In this document: one piece after another, positions 26,193 through 35,353 of the stretch | Layout of the letters: each line of letters starts with the position of its first letter | Numbering within the stretch: the first letter of the stretch is position 1 | NCBI GenBank assembly: GCA_963821345.1 | Contig: CAWGDM010000012.1 | Span: forward strand, 558,001 to 622,000 | DNA: 64,000 nt | Source of the DNA: WHSW01 sp963821345 | GTDB taxonomy: Bacteria; Actinomycetota; Thermoleophilia; Solirubrobacterales; 70-9 | Direction: 5' to 3' | Notes under the pieces: model-generated | Databases searched by the model: none | The model's input: the letters and a program-made list of their open reading frames with translations, nothing else | What the model was told of the DNA's origin: nothing | Translations under genes and position numbers: made by a program

Positions 26193-29100
26193 GTGGCCGT
26201 GCGCTGCCGAAGCTGCCAGGCCGAGAATCGCGAGGGGGCGATCTATTGCCGAGACTGCGGCGCGGCGCTGGCGCTCGCCTGTCCGAGCTGCGGCGCACCC
26301 CACGATCCCGACCAGGCCTTCTGCGACGCCTGCGGGGCGCGCGCTCGACGGCGGCCGGCCCCAGCCCGCGCCCGGCGGGCCCGAGCTGCGCGTGGCCTCG
26401 GTCCTGTTCGTCGACCTGGTCGGCTACACCTCGCTGTCGGAGAGCCGCGACGTCGAGGACGTGCGCGAGCTGCTCAGCGGCTACTTCGACCTCGTGCGGA
26501 CGATCGTCGACCGCTACGGCGGCACGATCGAGAAGTTCATCGGCGACGCGGTGATGGCCGTCTGGGGCGTGCCGCTGGCGCGCGGCGACGACGTCGAGCG
26601 CGCGGTCCGCGCCGGGCTCGAGCTCGTCGACGCGATCGCGCGGTTCGGCGAGACGGCGGGCGCGCCCGAGCTGCAGGCGCGCGCCGGGGTCGCCACCGGA
26701 CAGGTCGCGGCGCTCGAGAACCCGGGCGAGGGCCTGGTGATCGGCGACCGGGTCAACACCGCGGCGCGGCTACAGGCCGCCGCCGAGCCCGGAACCGTCT
26801 ATGTCGACAGCGAGACCCGCCGCGCCGCTTCGGGCGGGATCGCCTTCGAGGACGCCGGCGACCAGCGGGTGAAGGGCAAGGCCGCCCCGCTTCGCCTGCA
26901 CCGGGCCCTGCGGGTCGTCGCCGGCGCCGCCGGGACCCAGATGCGGACCGGGCTCGAGCCGCCGTTCGTCGGCCGCGCGGCCGAGCTGCGGCTGGTCAAG
27001 GACCTGTTTCACGTCACCGTCGATCGCCGCGTCGCCCGCCTGGTCGGGGTCAGCGGCCCGGCCGGGGTCGGCAAGACCAGGCTCGGGGTCGAGTTCTCCA
27101 ACTACGTCGACGGGCTCGCGGTCGACGTTTTCTGGCACTTCGGCCGCTGCCTCGCGTTCGGCGACGGGGTCGCCTACTGGGCGCTCGCCGACATGGTCCG
27201 CCAGCGGCTCGGGATCACCGAGGACGCGCCGGCGGATCAGATCGAGGTCCGCGTCGCCGCCGAGCTCGGGCGCTGGATCGCCGATCCCGGCGAGCGCGAG
27301 CGGGTCGCGAAGGCGTTCGGGGCGCTGCTCGGCGCCTCCGAGCCCGGGCTCGGTCGCGAGGAGCTGTTCGCCGCCTGGCGACTGTTCTTCGAGCGGCTCG
27401 CCGAGCGAGATCCGGTCGTGCTCATGTTCGAGGACGTGCACTGGGCCGACGAGGGCCTGCTCGACTTTCTCGAGTACCTGCTCGATTGGTCGGCCGAGCA
27501 TCCGATCTTCGTCTGCTGCTTCGCCCGTCCCGAGCTCTCCGAGCGCCGGGGCGGCTGGCCGGCCGGGGTCGCGAACGCCACCGCGCTGGCCCTGGCGCCG
27601 CTCGATGCCGCTGAGATCGGCGAGCTATTGGACGGAACCGTCTCGGGCCTGCCGGCGCCCCTTCGCGGACGGATCGTCGCCGTCGCCGAGGGGATGCCGC
27701 TGTACGCGGTCGAGACGATCCGGGCGCTGGCGGATCGCGGCATGCTCGCCGCGGGCGACGGCGGCCTCGCCCCGGCGACCGAGATCACCGAGCTCGACGT
27801 GCCGCCGAGCCTGCAGTCGCTGCTCTCGGCGCGCCTCGACGCGCTCTCGTCCGCCGAGCGCGAGCTGGTCAGGGCGATGGCGGTCTTCGGCTCGCGGTTT
27901 GCGCGCGCCAGCGCCGCGGCGCTCTCGGGCCTGCCCGAGGATCGCCTCGACGAGGTGCTCGCCTCGCTCGTCGGCCGCGAGATCCTCTCGATCGCCACCG
28001 ATCCGGTGTCGCCCGAGCGCGGCCAGTACGCGTTCAGCCAGAGCATGCTGCGCACGGTCGCCTACGAGATGATCGGCCGCCGGGAGCGAAAGCCGTTGCA
28101 CCTCGCGGCGGCCGCGTACCTGCGCGCGAGCTCGCCGGGCGAGGGCGAGGAGGTCGCCCAGGTGATCGCGGCCCACCTGCTGGCCGCCTACCGGGCGGCG
28201 CCCGGAGATCCCGACGAGGAGGAGCTGCGCGCGCGGGCGATCGCCGCCCTGCGGCTGGCGGCGCAGCGTGCGGCGGGCGTCGGCGGGCTGGAGAGCGGGG
28301 CGGCGGCACTGCGCACCGCGACCGGGCTCACGGTCGACGAGCGCGAGCGCGCCGAGCTGACCGAGGAGGCCGCCCGCCTCGACGCCGCCGCGGGCAATTA
28401 CGAGGCCGCGCTGGAGCTGTTCGAGCGCGCCGCGAGCGCCCACGCCGCCGCCGGCCGCGAGCGTGAGGCGGCTCGCCTCGCGGGCGCGATCGGCCACGTC
28501 CGCGGTCGCCTCGGCGACTACGAGGCGGCGATCGAGCCGATGCGGGCGGCCCTGGCGGCGCTTGGCGACGACGCGAGCGATCCCGACGTCGCGGCGCTGT
28601 GGTGCGATCTCGGCCGGGCGCTGTTGTTCACCGGCCACGGCGACGAGGCGGCGGAGCTGATCGACCGCGCGGTCGGCGCCGCCGAGGCGCTCGAGCTGCA
28701 CGAGCTCACCTGCCGGGCGCTCGACCTGAAGGCGATCAGGATGGAGTACGCGGGCCGGTTCGTCGAGGCGGGGGCGCTTCACGAAGCGGCGTTCGCGGTC
28801 GGCGAGCGCCACCGGGTCGCGCGCCGCCACGTCGCGCTCACCAACGCGGCGGTGCTGCGGATCGCCCAGGACATGCCGGGCGCGATCGAGGCCTGCGAGC
28901 GAGGCGCTGGCGGCGAGCCGCCTGAGCGGCGATCGCTCGGGCGAGAGCATCGCGATCGCGAACCTGATGGCGGCGCGGCTCTACGCCGGTGAGTGGGACG
29001 AGATCGCCGCGCTCGGCACGCGGGTGCTCGCCGACGACGCCCAGCGCTCAGACGTGGAGTACATCCACCAGCAGCTCGGGCTGCTGCAGGTCTTCCGCGG

Positions 29101-29710
29101 CGAGCTGACCGCGGCGCGGGCGAGCCTCGACGGCGTCGCCCCGCTGGAACACAGCGACGACATCGAGGCGCGCCATTGTTTCGACACCCTCGCCGGCCTC
29201 GTCGCCGTCGCCGAGGCCGATCACGCCCGCGGGCTCGAGGTGCTGTCGGCGACCGCGCGCGAGGGCTTCGAGAGCCAGGGCGCGTCGAGCGAGAACGCGC
29301 GGCTCGCCTGGCCGGCCGCGGTCGACGCGGCGCTGGCGCTCGGCGACCTCGAGGCGGCGGGCTCGTTGGTCGAGCTGCTCACGAGCCGCCCGGCGGGGAT
29401 GGTGGCGCCGATTTTGCGCGCCGAGCTCGAGCGCGCCCGCGGCCTGCTCGCCGCCGCGACGGGCGAGCAGGACGCGGCCGAAGAGCGGCTGTTGTCTGCG
29501 GTCGAGGCGTTCGAGGAGCTCGGCTATCCGTTCTGGCTCGCGCGCGCGAACGGCGACCTCGCCGAGTGGCTGATCGCCGAGGGTCGCGGCGCCGAGGCCG
29601 CGGTCAGGCTGCGGGCGGCGACCGACAGCCTCGGCGCCCTGCGAGCCGAGCCCGAACTGGAGCGCGCCCGGGAGCTGACCGGGCGCGCGATCACCAGCGA
29701 GGCGCGCTAG
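26193..29710 (+). CDS. Large class III adenylate/guanylate cyclase with zinc ribbons, AAA/NB-ARC-type ATPase and TPR domain; two +1 frameshifts
   Basis: About 1171 aa from GTG at 26193 once two single-base insertions (near 26340 and 28905) are removed. Order: two CxxC zinc ribbons (residues about 4-50), a cyclase domain with both metal Asp (FVDLVGYT and GDAVMAVWG), a Lys in EKFIGD and NTAARLQ, then an ATPase with Walker A GPAGVGKT and Walker B VLMFEDVHWAD, then some 500 residues of TPR-like helices. The cyclase residues look competent. This is the signal-transduction ATPase/cyclase architecture found in many actinobacteria. It lies 12 bp after a Crp regulator gene. Confidence 0.85.
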
Positions 29711-29716
29711 GCGCCT

Positions 29717-29842
29717 CTAGGTGTGGCGCTTCCTGGTGTGGCGCTTGCCCGCCGCGGCCTTGGTGCCCTTCGGCTTCGAGACCGAGGTCGACTTGCCGCC
29801 GCCCTTGCCCGAACTCTTCTTCCCCTTGTCCTTGTTAGCCAT
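29717..29842 (-). CDS. Small highly basic protein, 41 aa
   Basis: ATG at 29842 follows AAGGAG at 7-nt spacing. The product is Lys/Gly/Ser-rich, starting MANKDKGKKSSGKGGGKS and ending KRHTRKRHT, with at least 16 basic residues and no acidic residue after Asp5. It resembles disordered nucleic-acid-binding tails. The strong ribosome site and full basic bias argue for a real gene, though it is short. It sits between the convergent cyclase gene end and a hairpin. Confidence 0.55.
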   Translation of the reverse strand: MANKDKGKKSSGKGGGKSTSVSKPKGTKAAAGKRHTRKRHT

Positions 29843-29891
29843 TGGCGTCTCCTTCGTGGTCGTCCCCTGCGTTCAACCTACACCCGCAGAC

Positions 29892-29919
29892 CCGGGGCCC
29901 GTCGACGGACGGGCCCCGG
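29892..29919 (-). terminator. Perfect 12-bp GC hairpin
   Basis: CCGGGGCCCGTC / GACGGGCCCCGG with a 4-nt loop. It lies 26 bp downstream of the stop of the gene at 29946-30335 and 49 bp upstream of the start of the 41-aa gene. Likely terminator of the former. No T-tract. Confidence 0.6.
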
Positions 29920-29945
29920 TCGCACGGCTTGCGGACTGTCGGACG

Positions 29946-30335
29946 TCAGACGCCCTGCGAAGCGGTCCCCCGCGGGCGCGCCGAGGAATAGCGACGGCGC
30001 CCGTCGCTGATCGCGCCGATCCCGGCGAGCCCGACCGCGACGACGGCGAGGCTGGCGCCGGCGCCGATCGCGGCATCCCCCCAGTCGAACGAGTCGCCGC
30101 TGCCGGCCGCGGGCTGGTCGTGCCCGGGCGCGGTCTCGGCGACGAACGGGACCGCGGCCTCGGGCGAGCGCCGCAGGACCACGGTCGAGACGGCGTCACC
30201 CTGGTGGCCGGCGGCGCCGGCGGTCTCGGTCGCGAGGTCGGGGTTCACCGACGCCGAGGCCGCGGGCGCCAGGGCGACGGCGCTCAGGGCCGCGGCGGCG
30301 AAGGCGGTGAAACGGATCCTGGTCGAAGCGGTCAT
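29946..30335 (-). CDS. Small exported protein with C-terminal membrane anchor
   Basis: 129 aa, not recognised. Signal peptide MTASTRIRFTAFAAAALSAV cleaved near ASASV, then a short acidic/polar ectodomain (about 30-85), then a hydrophobic helix GASLAVVAVGLAGIGAI and a basic tail RRRYSSARPRG. The pattern (signal, ectodomain, helix, positive tail) is that of a small cell-surface anchored protein, common and uncharacterised in actinobacteria. A direct repeat lies in its promoter region. Confidence 0.7.
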   Translation of the reverse strand: MTASTRIRFTAFAAAALSAVALAPAASASVNPDLATETAGAAGHQGDAVSTVVLRRSPEAAVPFVAETAPGHDQPAAGSGDSFDWGDAAIGAGASLAVVAVGLAGIGAISDGRRRYSSARPRGTASQGV

Positions 30336-30413
30336 CAGTCCCTCTCTTACGGTGGTGGAGACGGTTGATTGGGTCTCGTCCACCGTAGGCTCGGGCCGGA
30401 TCGCCGACCACGC

Positions 30414-30446
30414 ATTCGTGCACGGTCGGAGTGTGTATTTGTGCAC
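30414..30446. promoter_or_regulatory. Direct repeat ATTYGTGCAC upstream of the small surface-protein gene
   Basis: ATTCGTGCAC at 30414-30423 and ATTTGTGCAC at 30437-30446 are spaced 23 bp start to start, about two helical turns. Each contains the palindrome GTGCAC. They lie about 80-110 bp before the start of the gene at 30335, the region where an activator or repressor would bind, and just after the end of the long catabolic operon. Confidence 0.35.
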
Positions 30447-30463
30447 GCTGCGCACCGCCCCGA

Positions 30464-31498
30464 TCACGGGCGGAGGACGATCTTCAGCGCCTCGTGGCGG
30501 TCGTAGACCTCGTAGGCGTGCGGCGCCTCGTCCAGGTCCATGTGGTGGGTGACCAGCGAAGACGGATCGAGGGCTCCCGAGGCAAGCTGATCGAGCACGG
30601 TGTCCAGGTGGCCGATCACGTTCGCCTGGCCCGTCTTCAGCGTCAGCGCCTTGATCCAGACGATCCCCATGTGCAGGTCGATGCGTTCGGTGTAGGCGCC
30701 GGTCGCGGAGACCGTTCCGGCCTTGCGCGTCATCCGGCAGGCGAGCTCGAGTGCGTCGGGATGGCCGACGGCGTCGATCGCCACGTCGACGCCGCGCCCG
30801 TCCGTCGCCGCCTTCGCGGCGCCGCGCGGATCGCCCTCGGTCAGGTGGATCGGCTCGGCTCCGAACGACCGCGCAACCTCGAGCCGCTCCTCGACCGAAT
30901 CGACGGCGATCACGTGGTCGGCCCCGGCGGCCTTCGCCGCCTGGACCGCGCACAGGCCGACCGGCCCGAGCCCGAGGACGCCGACCGTCACCCCGGGCCC
31001 GACCCCGGTTTCGGCGACCGCGTGCCAACCGGTTCCCATCACGTCGCCCGCGAACATCGCGATCTCGTCCGGCATCCCGTCCGGCACCTTTCTCAGCACG
31101 AGGTCGGCTGTCGGGACCAGCAGCCGTTCGGCCTGCGCGCCCTGGAGCGAGCCGAGGGTCGAGCCGTGCCCGAACACGCGGCCGTGATCGCATTGGTGAA
31201 ACTCGCCGCGACGGCAGAAGAAGCACTCGCCGCACGCCGTGCCGTAGGTGCCCAGGACCCGATCCCCCTCGCCGACGTTGGCGACGGCCTCGCCGGCGGC
31301 GATCACCGTGCCGACGTACTCGTGACCGAGGGTGAAACCCTGCTCGATCGGCACCCTGCCGCGGTAGATGTGGAGGTCGGAGCCGCAGATGCCGCTGGCG
31401 TCGACATCGACGATCACCTCGTCCGCCGAGGTGATCTCGGGCTCGGGAACGTCCTCCAGCCGAACCTCGCCGGGCGCCTGAAAGGTCACCGCTCTCAC
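30464..31498 (-). CDS. Zinc-dependent medium-chain alcohol dehydrogenase
   Basis: 344 aa. Catalytic zinc site C in ASGICGSDLH and GHE in LGHEYVG; structural zinc cluster CGECFFCRRGEFHQC; Rossmann motif GLGPVG. Oxidises an alcohol or reduces a carbonyl with NAD(P). Its start overlaps the stop of the ETF alpha gene by 4 nt, and it is the last gene of the 17-kb operon. Its substrate probably belongs to that pathway (a secondary alcohol feeding the ketone pool, or an aldehyde released by the amine dehydrogenase). Inferred from context only. Confidence 0.9.
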   Translation of the reverse strand: MRAVTFQAPGEVRLEDVPEPEITSADEVIVDVDASGICGSDLHIYRGRVPIEQGFTLGHEYVGTVIAAGEAVANVGEGDRVLGTYGTACGECFFCRRGEFHQCDHGRVFGHGSTLGSLQGAQAERLLVPTADLVLRKVPDGMPDEIAMFAGDVMGTGWHAVAETGVGPGVTVGVLGLGPVGLCAVQAAKAAGADHVIAVDSVEERLEVARSFGAEPIHLTEGDPRGAAKAATDGRGVDVAIDAVGHPDALELACRMTRKAGTVSATGAYTERIDLHMGIVWIKALTLKTGQANVIGHLDTVLDQLASGALDPSSLVTHHMDLDEAPHAYEVYDRHEALKIVLRP

Positions 31499-32451
31499 CG
31501 AACCAACCTCCCCAGTGCCGTTGAGACCTCGAACAGATCAGCGACGGCGCCGTAGTGGGCCGCGGAGAAGATCGGGGCATCGGGATCCGTGTTGACGGCG
31601 AGAATCGTCCTCGCCCCACGGATCCCCGCCAGGTGCTGCCCGGCTCCGGAGATGCCGAAGGCGAGGTAGACGGCCGGAGCCACGGTCTTCCCGGACTGGC
31701 CGACACCGCGCGAGCGAGCGACCCAACCCGCGTCGATCAACGGGCGCGAACAGCTGAGGACGGCACCGAGGCTCTCGGCCAGCTGCTCGAACTCGGCGAC
31801 CTTGCCTTCGTCATCGACCCCGCGGCCGATCGAGAGCAGGAAGTCCGCCTTGGTGATGTCGACGCCGTCGGCCTTGGCCTCCTCGAAGCCGAGATGACTG
31901 CTGCGCGGGGCGGCGGTCGGAACCGCGGCCGCCCGTACCTGGGGCGGGCCGCTGGTCGTGACCGCGGGCGAGAACGATCCGATCCGCACCAGGATGATCG
32001 TCGTCTCCTTGCCCTCGAACGCCAACTCAGCCTCGAGCTTGCCGCCATACAGACCTCGCCACGCGATCAGGCCGTCGTCCCACCCCACCCGGCTCACGTC
32101 GCTGGCGAAGCCGTGCTCCCCGCGGGCGGCGACCGCGGCGGCGAACCCGAGCGAGTCAGCCGTGTGGCCGAGGACGACCGCGATTGGCCGCATCGTCTCG
32201 ATCAGCGACTCGAGCGCCGCCTCGGCGACGTGGGGCTCGAAGTGGTCGCCGGCGGTGGTCACGGTGACGATCTCGTCCACGCCTTCGTATGCGAGCGAGG
32301 CAATCAACGGATCCGGGTCCGGTGCGAGCACGGCGACGACCAATCGCGCCCCCGAGGCCCTCTTGATCTCGATCCCGGCCGCGATCGACTCCGCCGACAC
32401 CTCCCGCACCTCGCCCCGCCGGGTCTCGGCGACGACCAGGACCGAGCTCAT
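31495..32451 (-). CDS. etfA: Electron transfer flavoprotein, alpha subunit
   Basis: 318 aa. The C-terminal FAD-binding domain is complete: SRPLIDAGWV, G.SGKTVAP, YLAFGISGAGQHLAGI and ILAVNTDPDAPIF. Together with ETF beta it accepts electrons from the neighbouring trimethylamine-dehydrogenase-like flavoprotein, as ETF does in methylotrophs, and passes them to the quinone pool through ETF-quinone oxidoreductase, which is not encoded here. Overlaps both neighbours by 4 nt. Confidence 0.93.
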   Translation of the reverse strand: MSSVLVVAETRRGEVREVSAESIAAGIEIKRASGARLVVAVLAPDPDPLIASLAYEGVDEIVTVTTAGDHFEPHVAEAALESLIETMRPIAVVLGHTADSLGFAAAVAARGEHGFASDVSRVGWDDGLIAWRGLYGGKLEAELAFEGKETTIILVRIGSFSPAVTTSGPPQVRAAAVPTAAPRSSHLGFEEAKADGVDITKADFLLSIGRGVDDEGKVAEFEQLAESLGAVLSCSRPLIDAGWVARSRGVGQSGKTVAPAVYLAFGISGAGQHLAGIRGARTILAVNTDPDAPIFSAAHYGAVADLFEVSTALGRLVR

Positions 32452-33233
32452 GAGCCGACCCGGGAGCTGACGATCTCGAGGATCTGGCGAGCGATCTCGT
32501 CGGCGTCGCCCTCGAGCATCTCGGCTCGGCTACCGCTGTCCGGTCGTCCGAGACTGCGCACGCGAGCGCCGGCCCCGCGCCGCAGGTCGCCGGCGTCCAG
32601 GCCGAGATCGTTCAGTCCGAGCAACTCCCGGGGCTTGGCCTCGGCCTTCTTGATCGCCCGCAGGTTGGCGTGGCGCGGGCGGTTGATCCCGGTCTGCACG
32701 GTCAGCAATGCCGGGGTCGCGATCGAGACCCGTTCGACCAGGCCGCCCTCGAGCTCGCGATCGACCTCGAGCGATCCCGCCTCGGCGTCGTAGCTGAGCC
32801 GCCTGACCACCGCCACGCGCGGAAGATCGAGCAATCCGGCGACCGCGACCCCGGTGGCGCCGTTGACGGCGTCGGAGGACTGAACGCCGCAGAGAACGAG
32901 ATCGGGCTCCTCCCGGCTCACGGCCGCGGCGAGCACCCGCGCCACGGTCAGCGGGTCGGGTTCGATCGACTCGTCCCAGATCCGGACCCCGCGATCGGCG
33001 CCCTGGGCGAGACAGGCGAGCAGCGCCTCCTCGGCCTCCTGCCCTCCGACCGTCAGCACGACCACCTCCCCGCCGTGCGCGTCGCGCAGCTCGAGCGCCG
33101 CTTCGAGCGCGAACCGGTCCCAGTCGTTGAGGCTCCATTCGAGAGCCTCGGGCGCGATCCGCCGCGTATCCGCCCCCGGCTCGAACTCGGCCGCGAGCTC
33201 GCCGACCTGCTTCACGGCGACCGCGATCTTCAT
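32448..33233 (-). CDS. etfB: Electron transfer flavoprotein, beta subunit
   Basis: 261 aa starting MKIAVAVKQVGE. Conserved ETF beta blocks: LNDWDRFALEAALELRD, DLVLCGVQSSDAVNGATG (AMP/FAD-binding), LLTVQTGINRPRHANLRAIKKA. The start ATG at 33233 overlaps the stop of the dehydrogenase gene upstream by 4 nt, and its stop overlaps ETF alpha. Gene order dehydrogenase-etfB-etfA supports a dedicated electron route for this operon. Confidence 0.93.
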   Translation of the reverse strand: MKIAVAVKQVGELAAEFEPGADTRRIAPEALEWSLNDWDRFALEAALELRDAHGGEVVVLTVGGQEAEEALLACLAQGADRGVRIWDESIEPDPLTVARVLAAAVSREEPDLVLCGVQSSDAVNGATGVAVAGLLDLPRVAVVRRLSYDAEAGSLEVDRELEGGLVERVSIATPALLTVQTGINRPRHANLRAIKKAEAKPRELLGLNDLGLDAGDLRRGAGARVRSLGRPDSGSRAEMLEGDADEIARQILEIVSSRVGS

Positions 33234-35353
33234 CCGCCCCCGGCCGCCGCGAGGTCCGTGGGACGCGACGCGACCTCGCGCAGGTAGGGCAGCGGCACCG
33301 CCGGATTCTCGGTATCGATCTCGCGCGCGAGCCGGTGGCCGTCGAAGATGCAATCGGCGATCAGACGCGGAGCGACGCAATCGCCGATCCGGTACAGCGC
33401 CTCGATCTCCTCCGCCTTCAGCCGGTCGCGATCGGCATCGAGCTCGTGGTAGAGCTGATCGCACGGCTCGCGCTGGGTCACGAGCACGACGCTGTCGGCG
33501 GTCCAGGACACCGGGTCCGGCGCCCACGCGTTCACGCCGCCGAGCGTGTTGCCATCGATCTCGAGCACGACGTGGCTGGGGATGATCTCCACCCCGGCGG
33601 CTCGCAGCTCGCGGTTGATCTTGAACGCCTCTCCGGTCAGGAACAGGTACGGGCCGAGGTTCGGGAACGGGGTGATCATCGTCACCCGCTTGCCGGCGCC
33701 GATCAGCAGCTCGGCCATCGCCACGGCGGTGAAGTAGCCGTCGGTGTCGTAGACGACGACGTGCTCGCCGTCGATCGCCCCGCCGGCCTCGCCGACCTGC
33801 TCGGGCGTGTAGACGTTGTCCGCGTCGGCACCGGGGATCGGCGCCTGCGTCGGGCCGTTCATGCCGTCGGCCCGCCACCGCGAGCCGGTCGCGATGACGA
33901 CGATCTCGGCGCCGTAGTCGAGCACCTCCTCCGCCGAGAGGCGGGTTTCGAGGACGACCTCGACGTTCTTCAGCTTGTCGAGCTGGACCCGGCGGTAGCC
34001 GACCACCCGTCCCCACTCGCCGAGGTGCGGGTAGGCGCTGATCTGGCGCATGCAACCGCCGAGCTCGGCGTTCTCGTCGACCAGGTGGACCCTGCGCATG
34101 CCGCGCTTGCCGAGCACGATCGCGCATTCCATCCCGGCGGGGCCGGCGCCGACCACGAGCACGTCGCGGTCCGCGTTGCGCGCCGGCTCGAACTTCTCCG
34201 GGTGCCAGCCGCGCCGAAACTCCTCCCCCAGGGTCGCGTTCTGGGTGCAGATGATCGGCGCCGACTGCGGGAACCGCGAGGCGCAGACGTTGCAGCCGAT
34301 GCACTCCCGGATCTCGTCGTAGCGGCCCTCCTCGATCTTGCTCGGCAGGAACGGGTCGGCGATCGACGGTCGCGCCGCGGCGATGATCTCGATCACGCCC
34401 GAACGGATCGCCTCGGCCATCGTGTCGGGATTCGTGAATCGGCCGACCGCGGCGACCGGCTTCTTGGTCGCCGCCCGGGCCGCTGCGATGTACTCACGAT
34501 GGGAGAACTCGCCCGCGAACCTCGAGGCGACGACGTCGTCGCCCGCCCACTCCGCGGCCACCCAGCCGCCGGCCTGCAGATCCCAGAAGTCGACGAACGG
34601 ATCGGCCAGCTCGATGAACCGATAGGCCTCCTCGGCCGCGCGGATTCCGAGCGGGTTGTCGTTGAGCGTGTCGACGCACAGCCGGGCGGTCACCGCGGCC
34701 TGGTCGGCGACCGCCTCGCGCACGCGCTCGATGATCTCGACCCAGAAGCGCGCGCGGTTGTCGATCGAGCCGCCGTACTCGTCGGTGCGCCGGTTGAACT
34801 TCCCCATCAGGAAATGCTGGGGGAGCGCCCCGCATTCGGCGCCCTCGATGTTGATGATGTCGAACCCGGCCCGCACCGCACGCAGGGCGGCCTCGACGTA
34901 GAAGTCCTGGATCTCGCGGATTCCGGCCTTGTCGAGCTGGTAGCAGCTCGACGAGTAGAGGCTCTCGTCGGTCATCTGACTGACGCTGCGCGCCGGCAGC
35001 CGGGATTCGAGATTGCCGACGACGCAGCCCCCGTGCCAGAGCTCGACCCCGGCCAGCGCATCGTGCTCGTGCGCGAGCTCGGCCGTCAGCGAGAGCCGTT
35101 CGACGTCGGCGTCATCCCAGAGCCGTGCCGAGACCAGCGGCAGCGCGTCGCTGGAGGGGTGGACGGAGCAGAACTCGGTGTTGACCGCGGCCCAGCCGCC
35201 CTCGGCCTTCATCCCCCGGAGGTGGGCCTGGGCCCCGGGGAGGTCGCTGCCGAAGCTGGTGCAATGCGGCGCCTGATAGAAGCGGTTGCGCAGCCGCTTC
35301 GGGCCGATCTGCACCGGCTCGAACAGGATGTCGTGTCGCGGATCTCGGCTCAT
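33230..35353 (-). CDS. Trimethylamine-dehydrogenase-family Fe-S flavoprotein (TMADH/histamine dehydrogenase-like)
   Basis: 707 aa: FMN barrel, 4Fe-4S motif C351, C354, C357, C369, then an FAD/ADP-binding domain with VVGAGPAG. C31 aligns with the Cys that covalently holds FMN in Methylophilus TMADH. Against that enzyme (alignment from memory) the amine-binding aromatic bowl is kept as F61, W269 and F361, and Asp267 is kept (D272), but Tyr169 and His172 become E170 and E173. So the family is clear and the substrate probably differs from trimethylamine. Electrons should go to the ETF encoded next door. Overlaps HyuB and ETF beta genes by 4 nt each. Confidence 0.88.
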   Translation of the reverse strand: MSRDPRHDILFEPVQIGPKRLRNRFYQAPHCTSFGSDLPGAQAHLRGMKAEGGWAAVNTEFCSVHPSSDALPLVSARLWDDADVERLSLTAELAHEHDALAGVELWHGGCVVGNLESRLPARSVSQMTDESLYSSSCYQLDKAGIREIQDFYVEAALRAVRAGFDIINIEGAECGALPQHFLMGKFNRRTDEYGGSIDNRARFWVEIIERVREAVADQAAVTARLCVDTLNDNPLGIRAAEEAYRFIELADPFVDFWDLQAGGWVAAEWAGDDVVASRFAGEFSHREYIAAARAATKKPVAAVGRFTNPDTMAEAIRSGVIEIIAAARPSIADPFLPSKIEEGRYDEIRECIGCNVCASRFPQSAPIICTQNATLGEEFRRGWHPEKFEPARNADRDVLVVGAGPAGMECAIVLGKRGMRRVHLVDENAELGGCMRQISAYPHLGEWGRVVGYRRVQLDKLKNVEVVLETRLSAEEVLDYGAEIVVIATGSRWRADGMNGPTQAPIPGADADNVYTPEQVGEAGGAIDGEHVVVYDTDGYFTAVAMAELLIGAGKRVTMITPFPNLGPYLFLTGEAFKINRELRAAGVEIIPSHVVLEIDGNTLGGVNAWAPDPVSWTADSVVLVTQREPCDQLYHELDADRDRLKAEEIEALYRIGDCVAPRLIADCIFDGHRLAREIDTENPAVPLPYLREVASRPTDLAAAGGG

